A DNA stretch of 64,000 nt from Rhodocyclaceae bacterium (GTDB lineage: Bacteria > Pseudomonadota > Gammaproteobacteria > Burkholderiales > Rhodocyclaceae): positions 558,001 through 622,000 of the forward strand of contig JADKDD010000002.1 in the NCBI GenBank assembly GCA_016718525.1, in the 5' to 3' direction. The position numbers were made by a program, and so were the translations under genes. Positions 8,802 through 17,147 of this stretch are shown in pieces. The notes beneath the pieces are model-generated. The model was not told where the DNA came from. It worked only from the letters and a program-made list of their open reading frames with translations, and searched no databases. How positions within the stretch are numbered: the stretch's first letter is position 1; every line of letters starts with the position of its first letter.

Positions 8802-9305
8802 TCAAAGCGATTTACGCATCACGTAATCGTCCATCACGAAGCCGTTTCCAATATCCACGACCTGCTCGCTTTCGATGGCGAAACCAAACTGCCGGTACGC
8901 TCGAATCGCTTCGTCATTGCGGCGATTCACATAAAGAAAGATGCTGCGACAGCTAAGTGCTTGCGCCCTCGTCTCGGCACTGGCCAGAAGATACTTCCCG
9001 AATCCTTTTCCGCGCTGCGATTGCGCAAGGTAGATTTGCTCGACCTTGAACTCATCGGGCTCAGTCCGAATGCAACGCAAAAAACCTGCGGCCACGCCAT
9101 CGACCCGCAACACGTCGAACCAGCGATCGGTGCTATCGATATAAGGCACCAGATCGGCCTCGGTGTATCTGCCCTCAAGCATGTACTCAATCTGGGCTTC
9201 ACTGATGATCTTGGTGAAGTGCTCACGCCAAATTGATCTGGCCAGGACTCCAACTTCAGCAATTTCCGCGAAGCAGATCGGCGTCAAAGAGATATTTTGT
9301 TGCAT
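8802..9305 (-). CDS. GNAT family N-acetyltransferase
   Basis: The ATG at 9305 gives a 167-residue protein beginning MQQNISLTPICFAEIAE. A longer reading would overlap the upstream gene, so the shorter start was chosen. The acetyl-CoA-binding motif A is VEQIYLAQSQRGKGFGKYLL (RGKGFG, Q/RxxGxG/A type), and VNRRNDEAIRAYRQFGF is the typical motif B. The substrate cannot be predicted. It is the last of three same-strand genes (GNAT, GFA, GNAT). Confidence 0.85.
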   Translation of the reverse strand: MQQNISLTPICFAEIAEVGVLARSIWREHFTKIISEAQIEYMLEGRYTEADLVPYIDSTDRWFDVLRVDGVAAGFLRCIRTEPDEFKVEQIYLAQSQRGKGFGKYLLASAETRAQALSCRSIFLYVNRRNDEAIRAYRQFGFAIESEQVVDIGNGFVMDDYVMRKSL

Positions 9306-9385
9306 GGTTCGGATCGGTTTAGTGCAGTAGCGTAAAAAAGTAGGACGGGAGGGTAATCCATCTGTACAAAGCGCCGCCGGCAAGC

Positions 9386-9934
9386 TTAGTCGGGAATGCG
9401 TTGGCGTTGCTGGTAAGCCATGATCAACGGAAGCAACACGGCACGGCGCGCAAGACTCTCCTCGGGCCACACTGCATCTCGCTCGTAATATTCCTCGAAT
9501 GCCGGAACACCACCCGGCAACACAACCCAGGGTTGTTTGGATGCGGTGAAGATATGCACACCCGGTGGAAACAATTCTGCCTTATCCAGAGTTCCAACGC
9601 GAACAAACTTGGTGAGGGGACCGGAACCCGTGTAGTTGCTCCAGACCGCCACTTTGCACACAGGGCAACGGGCGACCTTTTGGCCAAGTCCGCTCTCCGA
9701 TGGTGTATTGACTACTTCGGGCTCGATGCCAAGATTGGTGACGCGGTCTGCTTCGATCATCGCATTCAGCGCATAGGAAGCACCGGATTCCCGCTGACAC
9801 CAGCGGCAATGACAGCAATGGACAATGAGCGGTGCGCTCTCCATGCGGTAACGCACTGCCTTGCAGTCACAGCCGCCTTCAACCGGAAATTGTGGGGTGA
9901 TCGTCATGGCCTGTCTGCTTGCCTCACTCGGCAT
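9386..9934 (-). CDS. GFA family protein (glutathione-dependent formaldehyde-activating-like)
   Basis: A 182-residue GFA/CENP-V domain protein. Its zinc-binding cysteines are visible as GGCDCKAVRY, VHCCHCRWCQRESG and ARCPVCKVAVWSNY. Members bind zinc and often glutathione, but few have a proven reaction, so the name describes the fold. Its start overlaps the end of the upstream GNAT gene by 11 bases. A second ATG at 9907 (MTITPQFPVEGG) is an alternative start just before the conserved domain. Confidence 0.85.
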   Translation of the reverse strand: MPSEASRQAMTITPQFPVEGGCDCKAVRYRMESAPLIVHCCHCRWCQRESGASYALNAMIEADRVTNLGIEPEVVNTPSESGLGQKVARCPVCKVAVWSNYTGSGPLTKFVRVGTLDKAELFPPGVHIFTASKQPWVVLPGGVPAFEEYYERDAVWPEESLARRAVLLPLIMAYQQRQRIPD

Positions 9935-10499
9935 TAATTGAAGGCAAGGGATGCACTTCCGTAGTCGCGACTAATGAATCCGATCGTTTATTCGTTTTCA
10001 GGGAAGAACTCACTGCAATTTGCTTGCTGAACAAAATACGATGCTGGCCGGGTCCCCCATGGTCCAGATGTACCGGATAACCGCTGACCTCACCATTGCC
10101 GGCCAACAATTCGAAGCCAAGCCGGCGGTGAAAACGGACTGATGTCTCATTGACCGGTGGGGTGATGGCATGAACCTCCGTGCAACCAAGGGCGGTTACC
10201 ACCTTAAAAAAATGTTCGTACAACACACGGCCATAGCCTCGGGTTCTGGTCTCCGGGCTTACCCCGATGAAATGAACGTAAGCCACCGATGGCGCTGTTT
10301 GTGATCGAAAGCCGACCAGAAACCCGGTCAAATTTACATCCGCCATGAGCGCAAAACTGGTGGACTGGAAATGTTCGAAGAACAAGCGCGGCAACAATGC
10401 GCGAACCGGACGGCCTCCCCACCAATCATCGATTAGGGGTGAGATGACGTCGAAGTCACGTGAATCCAGGTGTCGTATGCTGATCAGGGAACTCGTCAA
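9924..10499 (-). CDS. GNAT family N-acetyltransferase
   Basis: A 191-residue acetyltransferase. It appears to start at TTG (10499), because AGGAGCAGG lies at the right distance and no ATG occurs before the conserved domain. Motif A is FIGVSPETRTRGYGRVLYEH, with TRGYGR as the acetyl-CoA loop, and NETSVRFHRRLGFEL is motif B. The tail after about residue 160 looks variable. Substrate unknown. Its stop overlaps the start of the GFA gene, so the two are probably translated from one mRNA. Confidence 0.82.
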   Translation of the reverse strand: MTSSLISIRHLDSRDFDVISPLIDDWWGGRPVRALLPRLFFEHFQSTSFALMADVNLTGFLVGFRSQTAPSVAYVHFIGVSPETRTRGYGRVLYEHFFKVVTALGCTEVHAITPPVNETSVRFHRRLGFELLAGNGEVSGYPVHLDHGGPGQHRILFSKQIAVSSSLKTNKRSDSLVATTEVHPLPSINAE

Positions 10500-10590
10500 T
10501 TTCCTGCTCCTTGATTCAGCGACATCAAATCCCGTTTGCCGCCACCGGTCCTGACGCTGAACGCGTCAGGACACAGCAACGGGTGAGGAA

Positions 10591-12129
10591 TTACGGCTGA
10601 AGCTCGATCTCGCCGGGCTTCCAGGTTTTGTCAAACCACGGCTCGAGCGGTCCATACAGACGCAGAATCATGAACCAACCTTTGCCCGGAAGCGTTTGCA
10701 CCCAGTTGTTCTCCAGTCCCTTTGGTGCTTTGGGCCCAAAGTAGACATCCACCGAGCCGTCAGCATTGGTCTTGATGTCCTTGTTCTGGCTGCTGACGCT
10801 GGGCGATTTCTGATCCGTCTGCACCATTGAACGTGTCTGGTTGTCGTAAACGATGACGGACCAGAAGTCTTTCACCGGCACGTTGGGTGGAATGTGCATC
10901 TTGTAGTTCTTGCCACCATCAAACGGGTTGCCCTTTGAATCCTGAACGGACCATGGATACTGAGAACCTTTGCCGACCATTTTCATTTCCATTGCAGGCG
11001 TGATGCCGGTCGCAAAGTAGTAATAGAAAATGTAGCCGTCCATATTGGTCACACCGGGCGCGCTCTCGAATTTATAGCCGCCGAAGAACGGCAGACGCCA
11101 CGAGCTATCCGGATAGAAGTAGGCGTCTTTCGAGCGGATTTTGAAGGCGATGGTGCGCGCCGTCACAGCACCGATATTGGCCGCATCCGCGAGAATTTTC
11201 TTCATCCGTGCGTCGGGCGCGAACGGCTGCCCTTTCACAATGCCGACTGAAGCAAAAAGACCCAAGGTCGTCGGATCGCTTCCGATCGAAGGCTCTTCCT
11301 GAATGACTTTGTTCAGCATTTCCCAGAATGAATAATCGCCAGGCGCGACAAAGTTCGACGGGATTCCTGAGGCATTGACGAATTTCATCGCCGGCGGATT
11401 TGCCGCATCCGCAAGCTGATAGATCTTCAGATGCTTTTTGACCGACTCGACACCGGGTTTCGTGGATCCGTCAACAACGAATGCGCGAAAGAAAAGCCAG
11501 TTGCCAAACGTGTTCGGCCGCACGACCACATAGCCGGCGGGAACCTCACCCTTGTACCCTGGCGGCAGGACCAGGTACTTGCCGCCTTTGCCGCGGTCTT
11601 CACCGGTGATGCCCACATCGGCAACCCAGCGATACCAGAAGTCATTGACGCCACCCAGAACCTCCGGCGGAACCTCAACAACCAAGGGGCCTTTCTTCGT
11701 GTCGAGCCAGATGAAGTTGTAGATCGTGTTGTCGTTCGCCGTCAACTCCACGGTTCGAGGGTCAACAAGATCTTCCCACAGGACATCCGTCTGATTGACC
11801 GGACCGAACTTGCTGAGCGAGTCGCGCATACCGGCTTGATTGACGACCGGGATTGCCATCAGGTAGGCCTGCAGAGCGCGCGAACGATCGAGGTTGTCGT
11901 AAATCTTGGTGACGGTTTCCGGCTTGGGGTAGCCGTAACTCAAATTCAGTGTCCCGATGGAGCTTTCGATTTTGTCAGGTACGGCAACGCCGGGAGCGAT
12001 GGGCGTTGAATACTTGAATTGACCTTTGGCTGGTGCTTTGTCGGTTCCCTGCGAAAAGCTCTGGCCAGACGCAAACAGTGCTGTGGTGATCAGCGCCACC
12101 ATAGTCCACATTCGATGAATCGAACTCAT
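10591..12129 (-). CDS. DUF1254/DUF1214 domain protein, exported
   Basis: The start at 12129 is supported by AAGGAG nine bases upstream, giving 512 residues. A signal peptide is clear (MWTMVALITTALFASGQSFS), so the protein is periplasmic or outer-membrane associated. An N-terminal DUF1254 region contains DVLWEDLVDPRTVELTANDN. A C-terminal DUF1214 region contains MHIPPNVPVKDFWSVIVYD and ends with RLYGPLEPWFDKTWKPGEI. The combination is a common two-domain protein of proteobacteria and some lineages beyond. Its biochemical role is not established, although homologues are often induced by hydrophobic or xenobiotic compounds. It is a single gene with an operator-like palindrome upstream. Confidence 0.88.
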   Translation of the reverse strand: MSSIHRMWTMVALITTALFASGQSFSQGTDKAPAKGQFKYSTPIAPGVAVPDKIESSIGTLNLSYGYPKPETVTKIYDNLDRSRALQAYLMAIPVVNQAGMRDSLSKFGPVNQTDVLWEDLVDPRTVELTANDNTIYNFIWLDTKKGPLVVEVPPEVLGGVNDFWYRWVADVGITGEDRGKGGKYLVLPPGYKGEVPAGYVVVRPNTFGNWLFFRAFVVDGSTKPGVESVKKHLKIYQLADAANPPAMKFVNASGIPSNFVAPGDYSFWEMLNKVIQEEPSIGSDPTTLGLFASVGIVKGQPFAPDARMKKILADAANIGAVTARTIAFKIRSKDAYFYPDSSWRLPFFGGYKFESAPGVTNMDGYIFYYYFATGITPAMEMKMVGKGSQYPWSVQDSKGNPFDGGKNYKMHIPPNVPVKDFWSVIVYDNQTRSMVQTDQKSPSVSSQNKDIKTNADGSVDVYFGPKAPKGLENNWVQTLPGKGWFMILRLYGPLEPWFDKTWKPGEIELQP

Positions 12130-12220
12130 TCCATCTCTCTCCTTAGAAAATTCCATACCACACACCATTCAGTAGCCACCTAGTGCGTCCGAAATTTGAT
12201 TGTACCGAAAATGCAAATTG

Positions 12221-12239
12221 GATTTGTTACATACAAATC
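12221..12239. promoter_or_regulatory. Inverted repeat upstream of DUF1254 gene, operator candidate
   Basis: GATTTGT and ACAAATC form perfect 7-base arms around TACAT, 92 bases upstream of the DUF1254 start. The block is flanked by a direct repeat CGAAATTTG at 12190-12198 and 12243-12251. The layout suggests a dimeric repressor site; no regulator gene is adjacent. Confidence 0.35.
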
Positions 12240-12292
12240 TGTCGAAATTTGCCGCCCGATTCCCGCGCAACCAGGGTGTATTGGATGCGCTC

Positions 12293-12308
12293 GCCAGTTG
12301 GTGCCGAC
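12293..12308 (-). repeat. Dispersed short repeat, copy 3 (intergenic)
   Basis: Read on the minus strand this is the 16-base core with one mismatch (GTCGGCACCAACTGGC). It lies between the DUF1254 gene and the stop of the glutathione transferase gene, 33 bases from that stop. Confidence 0.5.
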
Positions 12309-12340
12309 AAGGGACTGGCCCGTTTATCGGCCACACGGCG

Positions 12341-13027
12341 CTAACCCATTACTACCGGTCCACCCTTGGCCAGCGCACGCTGATATGCCGGGCGCGCTTC
12401 AAACCCTTTGGCATACGCGGCAATATGCTTGAAATTCTTCGCGCCGTCGCCGCGGGCCAGTGCCGCTGCGATAGGAAACGACATTTGCACATCAGCCAGA
12501 CTCATCCGCTCGCCGGCAAACCAGGTATTTCGTGAAAGGTGTTCATCAATGAACTTGAGGTGTGCCGCGATGCCGGGATCGACATAACTGGCCTGTACTT
12601 TGCTGCACAACTGACGCGCGATCGGACGTACGAAAAACGGCATGGGCTGCGTCGGAATCGTGGAGAAAATCAATTTCATCACCAGACTGGGCATCAGCGA
12701 ACCTTCGGCGTAATGCATCCAGTAGTTGTATTGTCGATGTTCTGCAGTGCCCGCTGCCGGCCGCATGGGTGAGAGTTCCGCTGGTGCATGGTCGCCATAG
12801 GTATCCGCCAGATACTCCAGAATCGCGCCGGATTCTGCAATGGTCAGATCACCATCGGTAATCACCGGCGACTTGCCCAGCGAATGTACCGCTTTGAGTT
12901 CAGGCGGCGCCAACATGGACTTGGCATCGCGCTTGTACACTTTGAGCGTGTAAGGCAGCGCAAGTTCCTCCAACAGCCAGAGCACGCGTTGCGAGCGGGA
13001 TTTTTCCAGGTGGTGAACGGTGATCAT
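12341..13027 (-). CDS. Glutathione S-transferase family protein
   Basis: A 228-residue cytosolic GST. The thioredoxin-like N-terminal half (residues 1-80) begins MITVHHLEKSRSQRVLWLLE and holds the glutathione-contact motif TIAESGAILEYLADTYG. The C-terminal helical half contains FAGERMSLADVQMSFPI, the conserved GST N-capping region. Ser10/Ser12 near the N-terminus are candidate catalytic residues. It probably conjugates glutathione to electrophiles in the cytoplasm, but the natural substrate is unknown. Divergent from the DUF1415 gene across a 172-base gap. Confidence 0.9.
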   Translation of the reverse strand: MITVHHLEKSRSQRVLWLLEELALPYTLKVYKRDAKSMLAPPELKAVHSLGKSPVITDGDLTIAESGAILEYLADTYGDHAPAELSPMRPAAGTAEHRQYNYWMHYAEGSLMPSLVMKLIFSTIPTQPMPFFVRPIARQLCSKVQASYVDPGIAAHLKFIDEHLSRNTWFAGERMSLADVQMSFPIAAALARGDGAKNFKHIAAYAKGFEARPAYQRALAKGGPVVMG

Positions 13028-13199
13028 CGGTATGTTCCTTGGGTTTGAGCGTGAGCGGCTATTTCACCACAGGCAACTATCTGGTGCGATTCTGATGCAT
13101 CGCTTACCGGCCACTGTTTTCGGGCTATCCTTTGTTCCACTTGATGAAAGATCCTTGGTAGTGTCCAGTAACTCCGACCACAGGCCGCCAACTATAACG

Positions 13200-13778
13200 A
13201 TGTCACCCAGCGAAACCGAATCAATAATCATCGCCAAGACCCGGCGCTGGCTGGAACGAGCGGTGATCGGGCTTAACCTTTGTCCGTTTGCCAAGGCGGT
13301 GCATGTCAAACATCAGATTCGTTATGTTGTCAGCGTTGCAACGACAACCGAAGCGCTGCTCGATGATCTTGAGCGGGAACTGGAATTTCTCCGCCATGCA
13401 GACGCCACCGAAACCGACACCACACTATTGATTGCGCCGAGAATGTTTGGCGAGTTCTCCGCGTTTGTCGATTTTCTCGATCTTGCGGAAGTTGTGCTGC
13501 GCACGCACCAATTGTCCGGCGTGATTCAGATCGCCAGCTTTCATCCGGACTATGTCTTTGCCGATGCCGCGACGGAGGACATTACCAATTACACCAACCG
13601 TTCGCCTTACCCGACGCTGCACTTGCTGCGTGAAATCAGCCTGTCGCGCGCAACGCAAGCCTACCCTGACGCGGCGGTAATCGTTGAACGCAATATTGAG
13701 ACGCTGAAATCTTTGGGCAGTACAGGTTGGCAGTCATTGAACGTCGCCGCTGACCATCCACTGGAGGACGAAAAATGA
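13200..13778 (+). CDS. DUF1415 family protein
   Basis: With the ATG at 13200 the product is 192 residues and begins MSPSETESIIIAKTRRWLE. The family hallmark VIGLNLCPFAKAV lies near residue 25, and ASFHPDYVFADA with NRSPYPTLHLLRE lies in the second half. DUF1415 proteins are small, widespread in beta- and gammaproteobacteria and uncharacterised. The conserved Cys and His in LNLCPFA and SFHP could bind a ligand or metal, which is inference. The stop overlaps the next start by four bases (ATGA), so it is coupled to slyX. Confidence 0.88.
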   Translation: MSPSETESIIIAKTRRWLERAVIGLNLCPFAKAVHVKHQIRYVVSVATTTEALLDDLERELEFLRHADATETDTTLLIAPRMFGEFSAFVDFLDLAEVVLRTHQLSGVIQIASFHPDYVFADAATEDITNYTNRSPYPTLHLLREISLSRATQAYPDAAVIVERNIETLKSLGSTGWQSLNVAADHPLEDEK

Positions 13779-13987
13779 GCAACGCTGAAGCTCGCATCGC
13801 GGAACTAGAACTCAAGCTGGCATTGACCGAAGATCACCTGGATACGCTCAATCGCACATTGTTCCGCCAGCAGCAGCAAATGGATTTGCTACAGGAACAG
13901 CTACGCGCGCTGCATCGGCAAGTGCATGGCGCAGGCGGCAACGCCGAATCAGCGGTTCCCGGCGATGAATTGCCGCCACACTATTGA
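13775..13987 (+). CDS. slyX: SlyX family protein
   Basis: A 70-residue heptad-repeat protein: the N-terminal two thirds (ARIAELELKLALTEDHLDTL onward) form a coiled coil rich in Leu/Glu/Gln. The C-terminal PGDELPPHY is the ending typical of SlyX. Function is unknown, despite the name from a lysis-gene neighbourhood. Translationally coupled to the DUF1415 gene. Confidence 0.85.
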   Translation: MSNAEARIAELELKLALTEDHLDTLNRTLFRQQQQMDLLQEQLRALHRQVHGAGGNAESAVPGDELPPHY

Positions 13988-14008
13988 ACCAATGCCAAGG
14001 AGGAAATC

Positions 14009-14497
14009 ATGTTGCAAGAAATGAATGAGTATTTTGCCGCCGAGAAATCCGAGAGCCTGCTGTTCATTCTGGTTGGGGTGGTGGCGATCGGCGTCGCCGT
14101 GTGGCTTTGGCAGGATGGCCATCGCCTGAAATCCATGGCCTTTCCGCTGGTTGCGATTGCCTTGATTCAAATCGTGGTCGGCAGCACCGTGTTCTTTCGC
14201 ACCGATGCGCAGCTAAGCACTTTGCAACAGTCCCTTGCGACAGCTCCGGCAAAGTTCAAAGCCAGCGAAACCCCGCGCATGGAAACGGTAATGAAAGCTT
14301 TTTCGACCTACAAAATCATCGAGATCGCGCTGCTGGCGATCGGCGCACTGTTGATTATCTTCATGCAGCGTAACGATGTTGCGGCGGGTATCGGCGGCGG
14401 GCTGGTGATACAGTCGGCATTTATGCTCTGCCTGGATTTATTTGCCGAAGCGCGCGGCGAGAATTACCTCAACGCGCTTGGCAAGTTGTTAATCTAA
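14009..14497 (+). CDS. Hypothetical four-helix integral membrane protein
   Basis: A 162-residue protein, preceded by a strong AAGGAGGAA site 21 bases after slyX. Hydrophobic segments lie at about 14-32 (LLFILVGVVAIGVAVWLW), 42-58, 103-120 (IIEIALLAIGALLIIFM) and 127-145. A roughly 40-residue polar loop between segments 2 and 3 carries KFKASETPRMETVMK. I do not recognise a named family. It may be co-transcribed with DUF1415-slyX. No catalytic motif is visible. Confidence 0.8.
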   Translation: MLQEMNEYFAAEKSESLLFILVGVVAIGVAVWLWQDGHRLKSMAFPLVAIALIQIVVGSTVFFRTDAQLSTLQQSLATAPAKFKASETPRMETVMKAFSTYKIIEIALLAIGALLIIFMQRNDVAAGIGGGLVIQSAFMLCLDLFAEARGENYLNALGKLLI

Positions 14498-14522
14498 TCG
14501 TGCCAAAGCCATTGACGTCAGC

Positions 14523-15113
14523 TTATCTGGCACCCCAGATTTCCTCCAGGCGTGCATCACGGCGGCAACCTTTCCGGTAATAGGCATAGCGCAAGGGATT
14601 CTTTTTATAGTAATCCTGATGGTATTCCTCAGCCGGGTAAAAGGTCGTCGCGGCAATGATTTCAGTGTGAACCTGCTTTACTTTTCCACTCTTGAGCAAG
14701 GCCTCCCGGCTGGCTTCGGCGATCTTCTTTTCGCTGTCGTTGCTCCAGTAAATTCCGCTGCGATATTGCGTTCCGTGATCGCAAAACTGTTGGTCTTTCG
14801 CGGTCGGGTCGATCGTTCGCCAAAAGTGTTCGACCAGCTGCGAGTAGCTGACTTTGCCCGGATCATAAGTAACCCGAACCGCCTCGGTATGCCCGGTACC
14901 ACCTGAGCTAACCATTTCGTATGACGGATTGGCAACCCTGCCTGCGGTATAGCCGGATTCCGCGCCGATGATGCCGGGCAGCTTTTCAAAGTCCGATTCC
15001 GTGCACCAAAAGCAACCACCGGCAAAAATCGCAGTCGCTGGTTTTGTCGTGTCAGCCGCCAACACTGACGACATACTCAGCAGTGCGATGAAAAGCGCAA
15101 CAGTGCGCTTCAC
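14523..15113 (-). CDS. msrA: Peptide methionine sulfoxide reductase MsrA, exported
   Basis: The start is GTG at 15113, overlapping the msrB stop by four bases (GTGA), and gives 196 residues. An N-terminal signal peptide (KRTVALFIALLSMSSVLA) indicates periplasmic location. The active site GGCFWCTESDFEKLPG carries the catalytic Cys, with the neighbouring GYTAGRVANPSYEMV and HTEAVRVTYDP typical of MsrA. It reduces the S-form of methionine sulfoxide in proteins. Paired with an exported MsrB, it forms a two-enzyme periplasmic repair system covering both sulfoxide stereoisomers. Confidence 0.95.
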   Translation of the reverse strand: MKRTVALFIALLSMSSVLAADTTKPATAIFAGGCFWCTESDFEKLPGIIGAESGYTAGRVANPSYEMVSSGGTGHTEAVRVTYDPGKVSYSQLVEHFWRTIDPTAKDQQFCDHGTQYRSGIYWSNDSEKKIAEASREALLKSGKVKQVHTEIIAATTFYPAEEYHQDYYKKNPLRYAYYRKGCRRDARLEEIWGAR

Positions 15114-15607
15114 TTGCGCAACTCCGGCAGCTTGTCGCTGCGCGGCACAAAGTTCAGCGCGACGCCATTGTTGCAATAGCGTTTCCCGGTCGGTTTCGGG
15201 CCATCGGGGAAGACATGACCTTGATGACCGCCGCAACGCACACAGTGGTATTCGTCTCGCGGGCCAAAGAGTTTGTAGTCGACTTTGGTTCCGAGTGCGT
15301 TCGGCAACGGATCAAAAAAACTCGGCCAGCCGGTTCCACTGTCGTATTTCTTGCTACTGTCGAACAATGGCAGGAAACAGGCTGCGCAAACAAAAGTTCC
15401 ATCGCGCTTTTCATTGTTCAACGGACTGCTCCCGGGCCGCTCGGTGTCCTCTTCAAACAAGACGCGATACGATGCCGGCGGCAACAACTTGGCCCATTCG
15501 GCCTTGCTCTTGACCAATTCCGGCGGTGTTGCCGCCGCAGCGTTGGCGCTGGCCAACTGCGCACTGGCCAATCCCAGTATGTACTTCAGTGATGTACGGC
15601 GATTCAT
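15110..15607 (-). CDS. msrB: Peptide methionine-(R)-S-oxide reductase MsrB, exported
   Basis: A 165-residue protein. It begins MNRRTSLKYILGLASAQLA, a twin-arginine-like signal (RRTSLK), suggesting Tat export already folded. Zinc-site cysteines are in FVCAACFLPLF and HCVRCGGHQGHVF. The catalytic Cys is in RYCNNGVALNF, the last strand motif of MsrB. It reduces the R-form of methionine sulfoxide. It is first of the msrBA pair and divergent from arfB. Confidence 0.95.
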   Translation of the reverse strand: MNRRTSLKYILGLASAQLASANAAAATPPELVKSKAEWAKLLPPASYRVLFEEDTERPGSSPLNNEKRDGTFVCAACFLPLFDSSKKYDSGTGWPSFFDPLPNALGTKVDYKLFGPRDEYHCVRCGGHQGHVFPDGPKPTGKRYCNNGVALNFVPRSDKLPELRK

Positions 15608-15726
15608 AAGTCACTCCTGATGAGGTTTTTTGCAATATGGTCTGGTTTCGTGTGGATTAGTCGGGTCCGGCCCGCTATCCTTACAGCGCATCCGTGTTCC
15701 CCGATTTTGCTCTCTTACCATTCATC

Positions 15727-16140
15727 ATGTCTGCACCGTATGTCGTTCAACTGTTGAACGAAACCGAAGTTGAATTGCTGCCAATCCGTGCCCAAGGTGC
15801 CGGCGGGCAAAACGTCAACAAGGTTTCCTGTGCAGTGCACTTGCGTTTTGACGTGCAGGCGTCTTCATTGCCTGAGGAAATCAAGGCGCGCCTGCTGACC
15901 CGCGCCGACCGTCGCATCAGTGCTGACGGGGTTGTAGTAATCAAATCACAAGAACATCGCAGCCGCGAACGCAACAGTGCTGCGGCACTCGAGCGTTTGC
16001 GCGAGTTGATTGCCGAGGCCGCCACCTTGCCACGTCTGCGCCGTGCTACTCGTCCAAGCAAAGCCGCGCGCACCCGTCGATTGGATGCCAAAGTACAACG
16101 CGGACAGATAAAACTTCTGCGCGGACCGGTAAGTGAATAG
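15727..16140 (+). CDS. arfB: Alternative ribosome-rescue factor ArfB (YaeJ)
   Basis: From the ATG at 15727 (MSAPYVVQLLNE) the product is 137 residues, the family length. The peptidyl-tRNA hydrolase GGQ motif is at residues 26-28 (AQGAGGQNVNKVS). The basic C-terminal tail (RPSKAARTRRLDAKVQRGQ) is the part that enters the empty mRNA channel of a stalled ribosome. It releases nascent chains from ribosomes that lack a stop codon. An in-frame upstream ATG at 15694 would only add a non-conserved extension. Confidence 0.93.
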   Translation: MSAPYVVQLLNETEVELLPIRAQGAGGQNVNKVSCAVHLRFDVQASSLPEEIKARLLTRADRRISADGVVVIKSQEHRSRERNSAAALERLRELIAEAATLPRLRRATRPSKAARTRRLDAKVQRGQIKLLRGPVSE

Positions 16141-16158
16141 CCTTGCTCTGATAATTTT

Positions 16159-16183
16159 GCCAGTTGGTGCTGGTGATACGCCG
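16159..16183 (-). repeat. Dispersed short repeat, copy 4 (intergenic)
   Basis: This is the fullest copy. On the minus strand it reads CGGCGTATCA followed by CCAGCACCAACTGGC. It starts 18 bases after the arfB stop and ends 25 bases before the xdhC start. It is 24/25 identical to the copy in the histidine kinase gene. Confidence 0.65.
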
Positions 16184-16208
16184 TTGGTTGACACGCGGAT
16201 GGCCGCCT

Positions 16209-17147
16209 ATGCAATCACTTGACCTCGACGTACTGAGTGACGCACAACGCTGGCTTGCGGAGGGGCACCGGGTGAGTTTGTTGACCGTGATCGACACCTT
16301 CGGCTCGGCACCTCGCCCGGTGGGATCGATGCTGGCGATTCGTGGTGATGGACGCATCAGCGGCTCGGTTTCCGGCGGCTGTGTCGAGGACGATTTGATT
16401 CTGCGCGCTACGCGTGGTGAACCATTGCAACACCCGCAACGCCTGACGTACGGGGTGACCAAAGACGAGGCCACACGTTTCGGCTTGCCCTGCGGCGGCA
16501 CGCTGGAACTCGTTGCCGAACCCTTGCTTGATGCCTCTTGGATAAGCGAACTGCTGACGCGCTGCGGCGAGCATCAATTGGTGGCGCGTAACCTTGATTT
16601 ACAAAGCGGGAAAGTTGCTTTAAGTGCCGCCGAGCGAAGCGACGAGTTGATGTTTGACGGCACCACCATGCGTTCTGTCTTTGGCCCGCGCTGGCGTTTG
16701 CTCATCATCGGCGCCGGGCAACTGACACAGATACTGGCGATGATGGCAGCGCCGCTGGGTTATGCGGTGTTTGTCTGTGATCCGCGCGACACTTATGCAG
16801 AAGCCTGGGATTCGCCACTCGGCACCTACCTTCCCGGAATGCCCGATGATGTGGTGCGCGAGTTGCCTTGCGACCAGCACACGGCGATAGCTGCGGTCAC
16901 TCATGACCCGAAACTCGACGATATGGCCTTGCTTGAAGCACTTCGCTCTCCGGCTTTCTATGTTGGCGCGCTGGGCTCGCGTGCCAATCAAGCAAAACGC
17001 CGCGAGCGTCTGGCGATGTTTGATTTGTCACCCGAGCAAATCGCCCGCCTGCACGGACCGATCGGCCTCTACATCGGCAGTCGTACGCCGGCCGAAATTG
17101 CGCTGTCCATCCTCGCCCAAATGACTGCGGTAAAAAATGGCTGTTGA
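16209..17147 (+). CDS. XdhC family protein (molybdenum hydroxylase maturation)
   Basis: The 312-residue product starts at the ATG at 16209. The N-terminal XdhC_CoxI domain carries GSAPRPVGSMLAIRGDGRISG and FGLPCGGTLELVAEPL. The C-terminal Rossmann-like domain carries LLIIGAGQLTQILAMMAAPL and FYVGALGSRANQAKRR. In family members XdhC binds molybdenum cofactor and helps insert its sulfurated form into xanthine dehydrogenase-type enzymes. The conserved Cys in LPCGG fits this. No Mo-hydroxylase subunits are in the window, so the client lies elsewhere. It overlaps the nucleotidyltransferase gene by 11 bases. Confidence 0.9.
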   Translation: MQSLDLDVLSDAQRWLAEGHRVSLLTVIDTFGSAPRPVGSMLAIRGDGRISGSVSGGCVEDDLILRATRGEPLQHPQRLTYGVTKDEATRFGLPCGGTLELVAEPLLDASWISELLTRCGEHQLVARNLDLQSGKVALSAAERSDELMFDGTTMRSVFGPRWRLLIIGAGQLTQILAMMAAPLGYAVFVCDPRDTYAEAWDSPLGTYLPGMPDDVVRELPCDQHTAIAAVTHDPKLDDMALLEALRSPAFYVGALGSRANQAKRRERLAMFDLSPEQIARLHGPIGLYIGSRTPAEIALSILAQMTAVKNGC

